Shown one piece after another: positions 1 to 7,893 of a stretch of DNA of 64,000 nucleotides (positions are counted from its first letter, which is position 1; each line of letters starts with the position of its first letter). A model generated the notes under the pieces. That model saw only the letters and a program-made list of their open reading frames with translations, had not been told where the DNA came from and made no database searches. The DNA is from Pseudomonas sp. ABC1 (lineage in GTDB: Bacteria > Pseudomonadota > Gammaproteobacteria > Pseudomonadales > Pseudomonadaceae). Position numbers and translations under genes: made by a program. The stretch covers positions 248,001 to 312,000 of the forward strand of contig NZ_CP058349.1 of NCBI RefSeq assembly GCF_013395055.1, in the 5' to 3' direction.

Positions 1-426
1 CTTGTTCGGGTTCTCGATGACCGGAACGATGTCGACCTCCAGCCCGGTACCTACGAAGGTGACCTTGGCTGCCTTGCGCTGGATTTCGAAGTCTTCGACA
101 GACTTGTTCGGGTACAGTTTGACCAGCGCGTCGTAGATTTTCTGGCTAAGGGTCGCGAAGGTCTCTTCATCCACCTTCTGGCCGCTGATGTAGAAAACCA
201 CGTCCACGTCGGCTGGGTTCTGAGCATTGGGGCGCAAGATGGTGTGCTTGGCAAAAGAGCCGGCCTTTACCACCTTCTTGATGGTGATTTTGTCCTGCTT
301 CTTCAGGCTGTCCTTCAGCGCTGCAATCAGTCGGTCGACCTGGGCGTTGTAGGTCTCCCGTTTGTCCTTCGGTAGGCGCAGCACGTTACTGTCGTAATAC
401 CTGATCTGAGTGTTGGTGAGTGGCAT
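1..426 (-). CDS. CD-NTase (cGAS/DncV-like nucleotidyltransferase), CBASS cyclase, partial
   Basis: N-terminal 142 residues of a nucleotidyltransferase that runs off the left edge of the window. Seen: the polymerase-beta-type active site, with GSFAKHT at residues 56-62, the metal-binding pair Asp73-x-Asp75 (followed by VVFYI) and a third acidic residue Asp132 in the strand VDIVPV. These are the catalytic features of CD-NTases, which make cyclic or linear oligonucleotide second messengers after phage infection. The start at 426 has a strong AGGAGG at 436-441. It is divergent from the CapW-like regulator at 686, and further genes of its operon (helper or processing genes) would lie outside the window to the left. 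The nucleotide product cannot be deduced from this fragment. Family assignment is confident; clade is not assigned. Confidence 0.85.
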   Translation of the reverse strand, partial: MPLTNTQIRYYDSNVLRLPKDKRETYNAQVDRLIAALKDSLKKQDKITIKKVVKAGSFAKHTILRPNAQNPADVDVVFYISGQKVDEETFATLSQKIYDALVKLYPNKSVEDFEIQRKAAKVTFVGTGLEVDIVPVIENPNK

Positions 427-620
427 GGGCCATCCCCTCCTAAAAGTGTTGTGTTAGTCGCAAAGCATCCCTACCAGCAGCTACACCACATGCCGACGGA
501 TGAGATGGCGCGGCGGCTCGAGCACCAGGCCCGAATCGCCTTTACGGCTCGCTGCACTTCAACCCTCTCCGAACCATCTAAAGAATCCGTCCGGGAAATT
601 GCGAACTGCAGCCCGCTAGC

Positions 621-678
621 GTAGTATTACTATACGCATAGTTTTTATATTCAGTCTAGTTTTTATACGCTATCGAGG
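621..678. promoter_or_regulatory. Divergent promoter/operator between CD-NTase and CapW-like gene
   Basis: An AT-rich island in the 259-bp divergent gap carries several overlapping repeats: the palindrome TAGTA-T-TACTA at 622-632, ACTAT-N4-ATAGT at 629-642, the 11-bp direct repeat TAGTTTTTATA at 639-649 and 657-667 (18-bp period), and TATACGC at 631-637 and again at 664-670. The last copy ends just before the GAGG ribosome-binding site (675-678) of the CapW-like gene. CapW-type WYL repressors are known to bind palindromic operators overlapping CBASS promoters, so this is the inferred binding site. The rest of the gap (443-620) shows nothing recognisable. Confidence 0.55.
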
Positions 679-685
679 TTTGATC

Positions 686-1585
686 ATGACAAACGAGTCC
701 AAACCCACAGACGACCAACCCACCAGCAAGGGACGGCAAGGTGCACGTTGGGGCCAGGAACGTCGGTTGGAATTCATCGACTATCGACTGCGGTGGGATG
801 GTCAGATCAACCGAAGCAGCCTCACTGACTTCTTCGGGATCTCTGTACCCCAGGCGTCCCTGGATATCACCGAGTACGCAAAACTCGCCGAAAGCAACCT
901 TGAATACGACACCCGGGCCAGGGTCTACCGGGCGACCGATTCGTTTAAGGCTGTCTTCCCCTCCAGCGCAGTTGAGCGGTACCTGGAAGATCTGCTTCGC
1001 GTCGCCGTGCAGTCAGAGGTTCCCTATGGCAGCTTCCTGAACTGGCAATCCCCTGTCGCTGCTGTACCCAAGCTGGGTCGTCGCCTGAACGCGGACATCG
1101 TTGGGGAAATCCTCCGCGCGATTCGCGAGAAGGAATATGTCGAGGTCTTCTACCAGTCCATGAACGACCCTATAGGTGGGGAGCGGCGGCTGTCTCCCCA
1201 CGCGTTGGTGCATGACGGGAACCGCTGGCACGTCCGGGCCTACTGCTACAAACGTAAGGACTTCCGGGACTTTTCTCTGACCCGTATCAAGCACTGCAAA
1301 TATGGTGGTCAAGATCGCGACCGGGCTGATGAGGACTACGCCTGGCACGCGATAGTGGACGTGGTTCTCATCCCTCACCCAGGCCTCACACCCGCCCAGC
1401 GCAATTTGATCGAGGCCGACTTCCTGATGGAGAACGGTGAGATGCACGTCAAATGCCGGCAAGCCCTCCTCCTGTACCTCCTGTTCCAGCTCAACCTGAA
1501 TGACGATCAGGCTGACCAGAGGCCCGAAGTCATCCAGCTCGCCCTCAAGAACAAGAATGAGATCAAGGCGCTGTTCCAGTATTGA
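686..1585 (+). CDS. capW: CapW/BrxR-type WYL-domain transcriptional regulator
   Basis: A protein of 299 residues with the CapW/BrxR layout: an N-terminal winged helix-turn-helix (about residues 20-85), a central WYL domain and a C-terminal WCX-like dimerisation part. The WYL core is visible as RRLSPHALVHDGNRWHVRAYC followed by RDFSLTRI, where RWHVRAY replaces the literal W-Y-L. CapW proteins repress CBASS operons and release them on infection or DNA damage; BrxR does the same for BREX. I place the start at ATG 686, with GAGG at 675-678, rather than the TTG at 680. It is divergent from the CD-NTase and lies 52 bp upstream of the effector-like gene, so it probably controls both. Family assignment is firm; the target is inferred from position. 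Confidence 0.8.
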   Translation: MTNESKPTDDQPTSKGRQGARWGQERRLEFIDYRLRWDGQINRSSLTDFFGISVPQASLDITEYAKLAESNLEYDTRARVYRATDSFKAVFPSSAVERYLEDLLRVAVQSEVPYGSFLNWQSPVAAVPKLGRRLNADIVGEILRAIREKEYVEVFYQSMNDPIGGERRLSPHALVHDGNRWHVRAYCYKRKDFRDFSLTRIKHCKYGGQDRDRADEDYAWHAIVDVVLIPHPGLTPAQRNLIEADFLMENGEMHVKCRQALLLYLLFQLNLNDDQADQRPEVIQLALKNKNEIKALFQY

Positions 1586-1637
1586 CCCCTAGAGAAATCA
1601 GCCAACACTCAACACCTCAGCTACCGGAATTGTCACG

Positions 1638-3164
1638 ATGGCAAAGCTTGAAAATGAATTCATTCTGATTGCGGGCAGCATCTCCAAGAAGACAGAGAAG
1701 GCCTCGATCGATCTCGCGCACGACTTCACTCGCGCGTTAACCAAGAGCGTCTTGGCGGCTCAGGGCGGACTCGTTGTCTACCTAGCAGGTCAGCCAGTCA
1801 ATGAAAGCGGCGATGCATTGACCTTCGATTGGACGGTGGCCTACGAGGCTGAGAAGCTGTTGGCTGAGTACGCCCCAGCTCATCAGTTGAAGATCGTCAC
1901 CTCGCAGCTGGCCATGCAGGAAAAAATGACCCTTGAACAACGGACATTGATCCGCCGTCTTGCCGCCGAGGACTATGCACAAATCGTCTACATCGAAGAC
2001 GACCTGGTCACCGGCGGGAACATTGGTGATGAGCAAGTTGAGGTGGCCACGGCAATGATTGCCCTAGGCGGTGGCAAGGGCGTATCCGACCGAGCTCGCA
2101 AACTTCGCAAACGTAAGCTTCCAGTTCTGCCGTTTGACCTGCAGCTTGGGGGTTTCAGCGAAGATGGCGAGGGGGCGCTCGGCCTTCGCGCCAATTTCTT
2201 CAAGGATCCTTCCGCGATGTTCTTCTTCACCGGCGAGCAGGTGAAAGGACGTCTGGACAGCATGTCCCTACAGGAGCCTCTGTACAGCCTGGACAAGCTG
2301 GCAGACCTTTCGGTTGGACTTTTCCAGGCAGAAATCGAGGCCAAGGAGGCGGCACACTCTCCAGATCTCCTAGTCATCACGGCTATCGCCATTGAGCTCG
2401 CCGCCGCGAAAAAAGTGTTCGGTATTGGCGAGGATGTACCTGCACGCTACTCCAAAAATGGCATTCATTTCTGGCCCGTAACCATCCAGCGAGCGGACGG
2501 CCCTCTCTCATGTGTCGTTGCCTCTCTTGGCAACGCTGGCAACGTCAACGCAAGCGCCGTCACTACCCTTCTGTTGTCAGAGCTGAACCCCAAGAAAGTG
2601 CTGATGATGGGGATCGCGGGCGGACGTCGTAAAAAGCTCAGCCTCGGCGAAGTCATTCTATCCGAACGCGTCGTGTACTACGAAGGTGGGGCAGCACACG
2701 CTGGGGGCCAGATTGCGCTTCGGCCAGAAATGCAACGTCCAGGACTTTCCACCCAGCAAGATCTCAATGCTTATTTTGCAACCGCGTCGTTGCCTGACCG
2801 CCTGCAAGAGCGCGCCGAGAAGCTGGGCTTCGCGATCCCGGTAGAGTCCCAGGCTGGGGAAGTTGCAGCGAAGCTCATGGTGTCGCCGGCAACAATCGCC
2901 TCAGGCGAATTGCTCATTCGTGATCCAGAAGTTTTCGAAGGCTTCCAAAGCATTCACGAAAAAGCACTGGTAGCTGAGATGGAGGCCTATGGCGTATTCG
3001 ACGCCTGCGAAAAGCAGAACGTGCCCATCTTGGTTGTCCGCGGAATCAGCGATTACGGCGACACTACCAAGGACAACACCTTTCACAAAGTGGCGTCTGA
3101 GGCTGCAGCCATCGTGACCCTCGATTACGCCACGCACGGATGGACTCGCAAACCGGCTCTCTGA
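1638..3164 (+). CDS. SLOG-like sensor fused to nucleoside phosphorylase/nucleosidase, predicted CBASS effector
   Basis: A 508-residue two-domain protein. The N-terminal part (about 1-225) looks like a Rossmann-type SLOG domain: strand FILIAGS at 8-14, then a glycine-rich GGGKG at 144-148 followed by helix residues and LPVLPF, the order seen in LOG/DprA-type and TIR-associated SLOG ligand sensors. The C-terminal part (about 235-508) is a PNP_UDP_1/MTA-SAH nucleosidase fold: LLVITAIAIELAAA at its start, the MMGIAGGRR loop, EMEAYG with the substrate-binding Glu, and RGISDYGD with the catalytic Asp. Phosphorylase/nucleosidase effectors are known in CBASS and Detocs and act by depleting purine nucleotides. 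Its position 52 bp after the CapW-like gene and next to a CD-NTase supports an effector role; that the SLOG part binds the cyclic nucleotide is inference. The start is weakly supported (GGAA at 1626-1629). Confidence 0.72.
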   Translation: MAKLENEFILIAGSISKKTEKASIDLAHDFTRALTKSVLAAQGGLVVYLAGQPVNESGDALTFDWTVAYEAEKLLAEYAPAHQLKIVTSQLAMQEKMTLEQRTLIRRLAAEDYAQIVYIEDDLVTGGNIGDEQVEVATAMIALGGGKGVSDRARKLRKRKLPVLPFDLQLGGFSEDGEGALGLRANFFKDPSAMFFFTGEQVKGRLDSMSLQEPLYSLDKLADLSVGLFQAEIEAKEAAHSPDLLVITAIAIELAAAKKVFGIGEDVPARYSKNGIHFWPVTIQRADGPLSCVVASLGNAGNVNASAVTTLLLSELNPKKVLMMGIAGGRRKKLSLGEVILSERVVYYEGGAAHAGGQIALRPEMQRPGLSTQQDLNAYFATASLPDRLQERAEKLGFAIPVESQAGEVAAKLMVSPATIASGELLIRDPEVFEGFQSIHEKALVAEMEAYGVFDACEKQNVPILVVRGISDYGDTTKDNTFHKVASEAAAIVTLDYATHGWTRKPAL

Positions 3165-3262
3165 ATCATCGTCTCTCGTTGAGGTAAGCGCCCCGAGGTC
3201 ATGGCGCTGTCTCCATAAAGGGCTAACTGCTCCACCGGAATTGTCGGAGTAAATACGGAGGC

Positions 3263-3361
3263 ATGAACGTGACTGAAGAGCATCCCTCATCCCCTGAATT
3301 GGAACCGTCAGCGGTTGGGGCAGCGAGGCTAAGAACTGGTTCGATGAACATAAATCGATGA
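3263..3361 (+). CDS. Short reading frame, possibly the truncated start of a gene
   Basis: ATG at 3263 is preceded by GGAGG (3257-3261 with the adjoining base), a better signal than that of the effector gene upstream. The predicted peptide (MNVTEEHPSSPELEPSAVGA...) has 32 residues and stops inside the inverted repeat at 3346-3378. The hydrophilic, Pro/Glu-rich start resembles the N terminus of a longer protein more than a complete one. It could be a gene stump left by insertion of the CBASS-like locus, or not expressed at all. No family recognised. Confidence 0.25.
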   Translation: MNVTEEHPSSPELEPSAVGAARLRTGSMNINR

Positions 3362-3378
3362 ACAATCGATTTATGTTC
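3346..3378. repeat. Perfect 14-bp inverted repeat with 5-base loop, overlapping direct repeats
   Basis: GAACATAAATCGAT at 3346-3359 is matched exactly by its reverse complement at 3365-3378, with loop GAACA. The 10-mer TCGATGAACA also occurs twice in tandem at 3341-3350 and 3355-3364. No T-run follows on either strand, so it is not a typical intrinsic terminator. A protein-binding site or recombination site is possible. Confidence 0.7.
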
Positions 3379-3903
3379 TAGAGTCCCTGAGTGAGCAGTT
3401 TCGAGGCCCGTGAGCTTCTTATGAACATCTGACATCGCCCACTTGTTAAATATTGTATTTGCAAGCCTATCCCCAACCAGCAGTCACTCTGCTTGAACAC
3501 CGCCGTCCCTCGCTTTACCGCGCCGGGTTACAGACGGTGACACCGGCTGCACAAATATGGTGCGTACTACTCGACTCGTTCTGTCTGGTGGCTAAACATC
3601 TGTGGTTTTCCCTCTACGAAGTGCTTGTTTTTCTATCTGTTTTTTCCAAAGTGGCGATAGACTTGGCCGTCAAACCGCACAATGGCAGGTCAATTCACTC
3701 CATTTCGACGAATTGGCGAGTCTTCGGGCCGCAGATCGTGCCAAAAAACGTTTAAACATCCACGTAATAGACTGATTTCAAAGGACTTAAAGGATAGTTG
3801 ACGGTGTCTTGGCGTCATTGCACCGCAGTCGCCACGGTTGGCATGCATGCTGCCAGTGAATCGACGTTTCCTATCCAAGACCGGAACTCACAAGGACTCA
3901 TCA

Positions 3904-5277
3904 ATGGAACAACTGCTCGCGATACTTTCGGCGATAAACTCGTTTATCTGGGGGCCTTTCCTCCTCATTCCCCTCCTCCTCCTGACCGGCCTCTACCTGA
4001 CGATTCGTCTGCGTGGGCTGCAGTTCCGCGTGCTCGGGCATGCATTCTGGCTGGCGTTCGTCAAGCGCTCGGAGAAAGGTGACGTTCCCGGAGACGTCTC
4101 CCACTACCAGGCACTCGCGACCGCTCTCGCCGCTACGGTCGGTGTCGGCAATATCGCAGGGGTTGCCACGGCGATTGGAATCGGTGGCCCGGGGGCATTG
4201 TTCTGGATGTGGATGACCGGGCTGGTCGGCATGGCCACCAAGTACTCTGAAGCACTACTTGGGGTGAAATACAGGGTCACCGACGCCAAGGGCGAGCAAA
4301 GTGGCGGTCCGATGTACTACCTGACCCATGGTGTAGGCGGTACCTTCGGCAAGTCACTGGGCATTGCCTTTGCCATATTCGGCGTACTGGCGTCTTTTGG
4401 GATCGGCAACATGGTGCAAGCCAATACGGCCGCGCACCAGTTGTATGAGACCTGGAACATTTCCCCTACGGTCAGCGGCCTGTTCATATCGATCTGTACG
4501 GCAGTCGTGATCGTCGGAGGTATCAAGAGCATCGGGCGTTTCGCCGCAGGTGTCGTGCCGCTGATGATCGTGCTCTATATCATCAGCAATATTGCAGTGC
4601 TGGTTGTTTTCGCGGATCGACTGCCAGACGCCATCACCCTGGTTTTCACTGATGCATTCAGCGGTAGTGCGGCGGCTGGCGGCTTCCTCGGATCGAGCAT
4701 CATCCTGGCCGTGCAGATGGGCGTCGCACGAGGCATTTTCTCCAACGAGTCGGGCCTTGGAACCGGCGCCATCGCGGCGGCAGCAGCCAAAACGGACAAA
4801 CCTGTGCGCCAGGCCATGGTCTCCATGACGCAGACCTTCCTCGATACGCTGGTCATGGTCACGCTGACGGCCTTCGCCATCATCGTCACAGGTGCCTGGA
4901 CCCAGGAAGGCCTCAAAGGCGCACCCATGACGGCATGGGCTCTGGAGCAAGGGCTTGGTGGCGGCTGGGGCGTCTATACGGTGACCATCGGTGTACTGGT
5001 CTATGCCTACACCACCATCCTCGGTTGGTCCTACTACGGCGAGCGTTGCATGGAGCGGCTCTGGGGCCGTGTGGCGGTGATGCCTTACCGACTGATCTTC
5101 TCGGTGGTGGTGTTCATCGGTGCGGTCACTTCCCTGGAAGTGGTGTGGACCTTCTCCGATATCGCCAACGGCCTGATGGCCCTGCCCAACCTGATCGGCC
5201 TGTTGCTGCTGTCGGGCGTGGTGGTCAAGGAGACACGCGACTACATGAGCCGCAAGAACTGGAAAACCGAAGACTGA
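3904..5277 (+). CDS. Sodium:alanine/glycine symporter (AGCS family)
   Basis: Inner-membrane secondary transporter of 457 residues that takes up alanine or glycine with Na+. About ten or more hydrophobic helices alternate with the AGCS signature region TVGVGNIAGVATAIGIGGPGALFWMW, and GIFSNESGLGTG, characteristic of the family, follows in the middle. I choose ATG 3904 (MEQLLAIL) because AAGGA sits 7 bases upstream (3892-3896); the longer frame from 3838 has no such signal and adds a non-membrane tail. Monocistronic: gene-poor DNA upstream, and a convergent gene downstream separated by a terminator-like hairpin. Confidence 0.9.
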   Translation: MEQLLAILSAINSFIWGPFLLIPLLLLTGLYLTIRLRGLQFRVLGHAFWLAFVKRSEKGDVPGDVSHYQALATALAATVGVGNIAGVATAIGIGGPGALFWMWMTGLVGMATKYSEALLGVKYRVTDAKGEQSGGPMYYLTHGVGGTFGKSLGIAFAIFGVLASFGIGNMVQANTAAHQLYETWNISPTVSGLFISICTAVVIVGGIKSIGRFAAGVVPLMIVLYIISNIAVLVVFADRLPDAITLVFTDAFSGSAAAGGFLGSSIILAVQMGVARGIFSNESGLGTGAIAAAAAKTDKPVRQAMVSMTQTFLDTLVMVTLTAFAIIVTGAWTQEGLKGAPMTAWALEQGLGGGWGVYTVTIGVLVYAYTTILGWSYYGERCMERLWGRVAVMPYRLIFSVVVFIGAVTSLEVVWTFSDIANGLMALPNLIGLLLLSGVVVKETRDYMSRKNWKTED

Positions 5278-5285
5278 TGTAAGAC

Positions 5286-5317
5286 ACCATCGCCTCGGCC
5301 TGCGCCGGGGCGATGGT
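5286..5317. terminator. Terminator-like hairpin between symporter and gor
   Basis: A perfect 9-bp stem, ACCATCGCC at 5286-5294 with GGCGATGGT at 5309-5317, lies in the 48-bp gap between two convergent genes and could serve both. No long T-run is present. Confidence 0.6.
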
Positions 5318-5325
5318 TGCCTGGA

Positions 5326-6684
5326 TCACTCGGCGAGTGGCGTGCGCAGGGTGACGAACTCTTCCGCCGCAGTCGGATGGATCCCCAGGGTTTCATCCAG
5401 CATCCGTTTGGTCACGCCGGCTTTCAAGGCCACCGCCAATCCCTGGATGATCTCCCCCGCCTCCGCACCCGCCATATGGCAGCCGAGCACCCGGTCGGTC
5501 TTGCTATCGACCACCAGTTTCATCAGCGTACGCTCCTGGTCGTCGGTCAGGCTCAGCTTCATCGCCCGGAAACGGCTCTGGAAAACCTGTACCTCATGCC
5601 CCTGCTTGCGCGCCTGTTCTTCGGTCAGGCCGACAGTCGCCATATTGGGCAGGCTGAAGATGGCGGTCGGAATACCGTCATAGTCGACCTTGCGGTATTC
5701 CTCCGGTTTGAATAGCCGCCGCGCCACCGCCATGCCTTCCGCCAGGGCGACGGGCGTCAGTTGCACGCGCCCGATGACATCGCCGATCGCCAGGATCGAG
5801 GGCACCGATGTACGGTAATCCTCATCCACCGCGATATAGCCGCGCTCGTCCAGCTCGACCTGGCAGTCCGCCAGCCCCAGCCCTTCCAGCATCGGCTTGC
5901 GCCCGGTCGCATAGAAAATGCAGTCCGCCTCCAGCGTGCCGCCGTTCTTGAGGGTCGCCAGCAGGCTGCCATCGGCTTGTTTATCGATACGAACGATATC
6001 GCTATTGAAGCTCAGCTCGACGCCCTTGCGCGTCAGCTCTTCCTGCAGGTGGTTGCGCAACGCCTGGTCAAAGCCGCGAAGGAATTGCTCGCCGCGGTAC
6101 AGCAGGCGTGTTCGCGCGCCGCAGCCATGGAAGATCGAGGCGAACTCGACCGCGATATAACCACCACCGACCACCAGAACCCTTTGCGGCAGCTTGTCCA
6201 GGGCGAAGGCCTCGTTGGAGCTGATCGCATGCTCCTTGCCCGGAATGTCCGGCAGGCTCGGCCAGCCACCAGTGGCGATAAGGATATGCGCTGCGCTGTA
6301 GCGCACCCCGTCGACTTCCACCGTGTGCGCATCGACGATGCGCGCATGCGCCTCCAGCAAGGTAACGCCGCTGTCCAGCAGCAGCTTGCGGTAGATGCCG
6401 TTGAGGCGCTGGATTTCACGGTCCTTGTTGGCGATCAGGGTCTGCCAGTCGAAACCGGCGCCCTCGATATTCCAGCCGTACCCGGAAGCCTGTTCGATCT
6501 CTTCGGCGTAGTGCGCCGCGTAGACCAGCAGTTTCTTCGGCACGCAGCCGACGTTGACACAGGTGCCGCCCAGGTAGCGGCTTTCGGCAACCGCCACCCG
6601 TGCGCCGAACCCCGCGGCAAAACGCGCGGCACGTACGCCACCGGAACCGGCGCCGATGACGAATAGATCGAAGTCGTAGCTCAT
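5326..6684 (-). CDS. gor: Glutathione-disulfide reductase
   Basis: FAD flavoprotein of 452 residues that reduces oxidised glutathione with NADPH in the cytoplasm. Seen: the N-terminal FAD fold VIGAGSGGVRAARFAA, the redox-active disulfide GGTCVNVGCVPKK, a second Rossmann motif VVGGGYIAVEFA for NADPH, the ATGRKP and AIGDV segments, and the C-terminal dimer-interface motif HPTAAEEFVT carrying the catalytic His. Full length and clearly glutathione reductase rather than lipoamide dehydrogenase. It ends 40 bp downstream of galU on the same strand and may be cotranscribed with it, a pairing also found in other pseudomonads. Confidence 0.95.
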   Translation of the reverse strand: MSYDFDLFVIGAGSGGVRAARFAAGFGARVAVAESRYLGGTCVNVGCVPKKLLVYAAHYAEEIEQASGYGWNIEGAGFDWQTLIANKDREIQRLNGIYRKLLLDSGVTLLEAHARIVDAHTVEVDGVRYSAAHILIATGGWPSLPDIPGKEHAISSNEAFALDKLPQRVLVVGGGYIAVEFASIFHGCGARTRLLYRGEQFLRGFDQALRNHLQEELTRKGVELSFNSDIVRIDKQADGSLLATLKNGGTLEADCIFYATGRKPMLEGLGLADCQVELDERGYIAVDEDYRTSVPSILAIGDVIGRVQLTPVALAEGMAVARRLFKPEEYRKVDYDGIPTAIFSLPNMATVGLTEEQARKQGHEVQVFQSRFRAMKLSLTDDQERTLMKLVVDSKTDRVLGCHMAGAEAGEIIQGLAVALKAGVTKRMLDETLGIHPTAAEEFVTLRTPLAE

Positions 6685-6724
6685 GAACGCCTGTCTCCTG
6701 TTCTGTCAGCTCGTAGCCTGGGCC

Positions 6725-7564
6725 TCAATAGGCCTTGCCCTTCTGGTAGAAATGCTCGTAGCAGAAGTTGGTCGCCTGGATATAACCCTCGGCGCTGCCG
6801 CAGTCGAAACGCTGTCCCTTGAATTTATAGGCCAGCACGCACCCACTCTGGGCCTGCTTCATCAGGGCATCGGTGATCTGGATCTCGCCCCCCTTCCCTG
6901 GTTCGGTCTGCTCGATCAGGTCGAAGATGTCCGGGGTCAGGATATAGCGCCCGATGATCGCCAGGTTAGAGGGGGCATCTTCCGGCTTGGGCTTCTCGAC
7001 CATGTGGTTGACCCGGAAAATATCGTCCCGAATCATTTCACCCGCAATCACACCATAGCGGCTGATCTCTTCAGTCGGCACTTCCTGGATGGCCACGATC
7101 GAGCAACGAAACTGGTTGTACAGCTTGGTCATCTGCGCGAGGACAGGGTCGCCATCGAGGTTGATACAGAGGTCATCGGCCAGTACCACGGCGAACGGCT
7201 CGTCGCCGATCAGTGGCCTGCCGCTGAGAATCGCATGACCCAGTCCTTTCATCTCGATCTGGCGGGTATAGGAAAAACTGCACTCCTCGATCAACCGGCG
7301 GATCCCCACCAGGTACTTTTCCTTGTCTGTGTTGCGGATCTGCTGTTCGAGCTCGTAGCTGATATCGAAGTGATCCTCCAGCGCTCGCTTGCCGCGCCCG
7401 GTCACCATGGCGATCTGGTTCAGGCCGGCGGCCAGGGCTTCTTCGACGCCATACTGGATAAGCGGCTTATTGACGACCGGCAGCATTTCCTTGGGCATGG
7501 CCTTGGTGGCAGGCAGAAAGCGGGTGCCGTATCCGGCTGCCGGGAAGAGACATTTCTTGATCAT
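6725..7564 (-). CDS. galU: UTP--glucose-1-phosphate uridylyltransferase
   Basis: 279-residue enzyme that makes UDP-glucose for lipopolysaccharide, exopolysaccharide and trehalose pathways. The nucleotide-binding start KKCLFPAAGYGTRFLPATKAMPKEMLPV and the following KPLIQYGVEEA are textbook GalU; VVLADDLC and GVIAGE segments follow. Length is normal. The gap to gor downstream is 40 bp. Confidence 0.95.
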   Translation of the reverse strand: MIKKCLFPAAGYGTRFLPATKAMPKEMLPVVNKPLIQYGVEEALAAGLNQIAMVTGRGKRALEDHFDISYELEQQIRNTDKEKYLVGIRRLIEECSFSYTRQIEMKGLGHAILSGRPLIGDEPFAVVLADDLCINLDGDPVLAQMTKLYNQFRCSIVAIQEVPTEEISRYGVIAGEMIRDDIFRVNHMVEKPKPEDAPSNLAIIGRYILTPDIFDLIEQTEPGKGGEIQITDALMKQAQSGCVLAYKFKGQRFDCGSAEGYIQATNFCYEHFYQKGKAY

Positions 7565-7893
7565 GGGGTTCCTTGGAAATTAGTCCACTGACGCTCGATG
7601 GACGAGTGGCGCGGGAGATAACACAGGCAAACCGAGGGGGCTCTGCTGGAAGCTACGACCATAGTTGGAAAGGTAAGGTTCGTCCGCCTCCGAGGCCCCG
7701 CCAGCCGCGCAGTAGCCTGCACTTTCGCATGCCGGCAGTCCACTGGCTTTTTCTAAATATCCTTATGAAAAGTAGCTTTTTGGCCGATATCCTGTAAAAG
7801 ATTCGCCATGGCATCTGGCCATGGGTGTCGTGCACATGGAACGGCAATACAGGTCTGCCATTCTGGTCATTTGGTGGTTGCTGGGGGAGAAGA
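7565..7893. other. Divergent intergenic region galU / chemoreceptor
   Basis: 329 bp without a supported gene. It must hold the galU promoter (minus) and the chemoreceptor promoter (plus). The only recognisable elements are the FliA-like promoter near 7764-7790 and a 99-base untranslated leader before the chemoreceptor ATG. Confidence 0.5.
7764..7790 (+). promoter_or_regulatory. Candidate sigma-28 (FliA) promoter for chemoreceptor
   Basis: GCCGATAT at 7783-7790 matches seven of eight bases of the FliA -10 consensus GCCGATAA. The -35 region TATGAAAA at 7764-7771, 11 bases upstream, is a poorer match to TAAAGTTT. Flagellar sigma control is usual for chemoreceptor genes, which supports the call. 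The ATG is about 100 bp downstream. Confidence 0.5.

Larger units (their letters stand above)
3165..3903. other. Gene-poor 740-bp stretch downstream of the CBASS-like locus
   Basis: No full-length gene is convincing here. It holds a 32-codon reading frame with a good ribosome-binding site (3263-3361), a perfect inverted repeat (3346-3378), and then an AT-richer tract (about 3380-3780) with T-runs near 3620-3650. A 100-residue frame at 3453-3755 has no recognisable motif. The region lies between accessory defence genes and the core symporter gene and may be the edge of an island. Confidence 0.5.

Noticed and set aside
490..624. 44-codon plus-strand frame in the CD-NTase/CapW gap
   Set aside because: No ribosome-binding site, no recognisable motif, and it runs into the operator repeats.
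3453..3755. 100-codon frame downstream of the CBASS-like locus
   Set aside because: Starts without a ribosome-binding site, composition unlike a real protein, no family motif.
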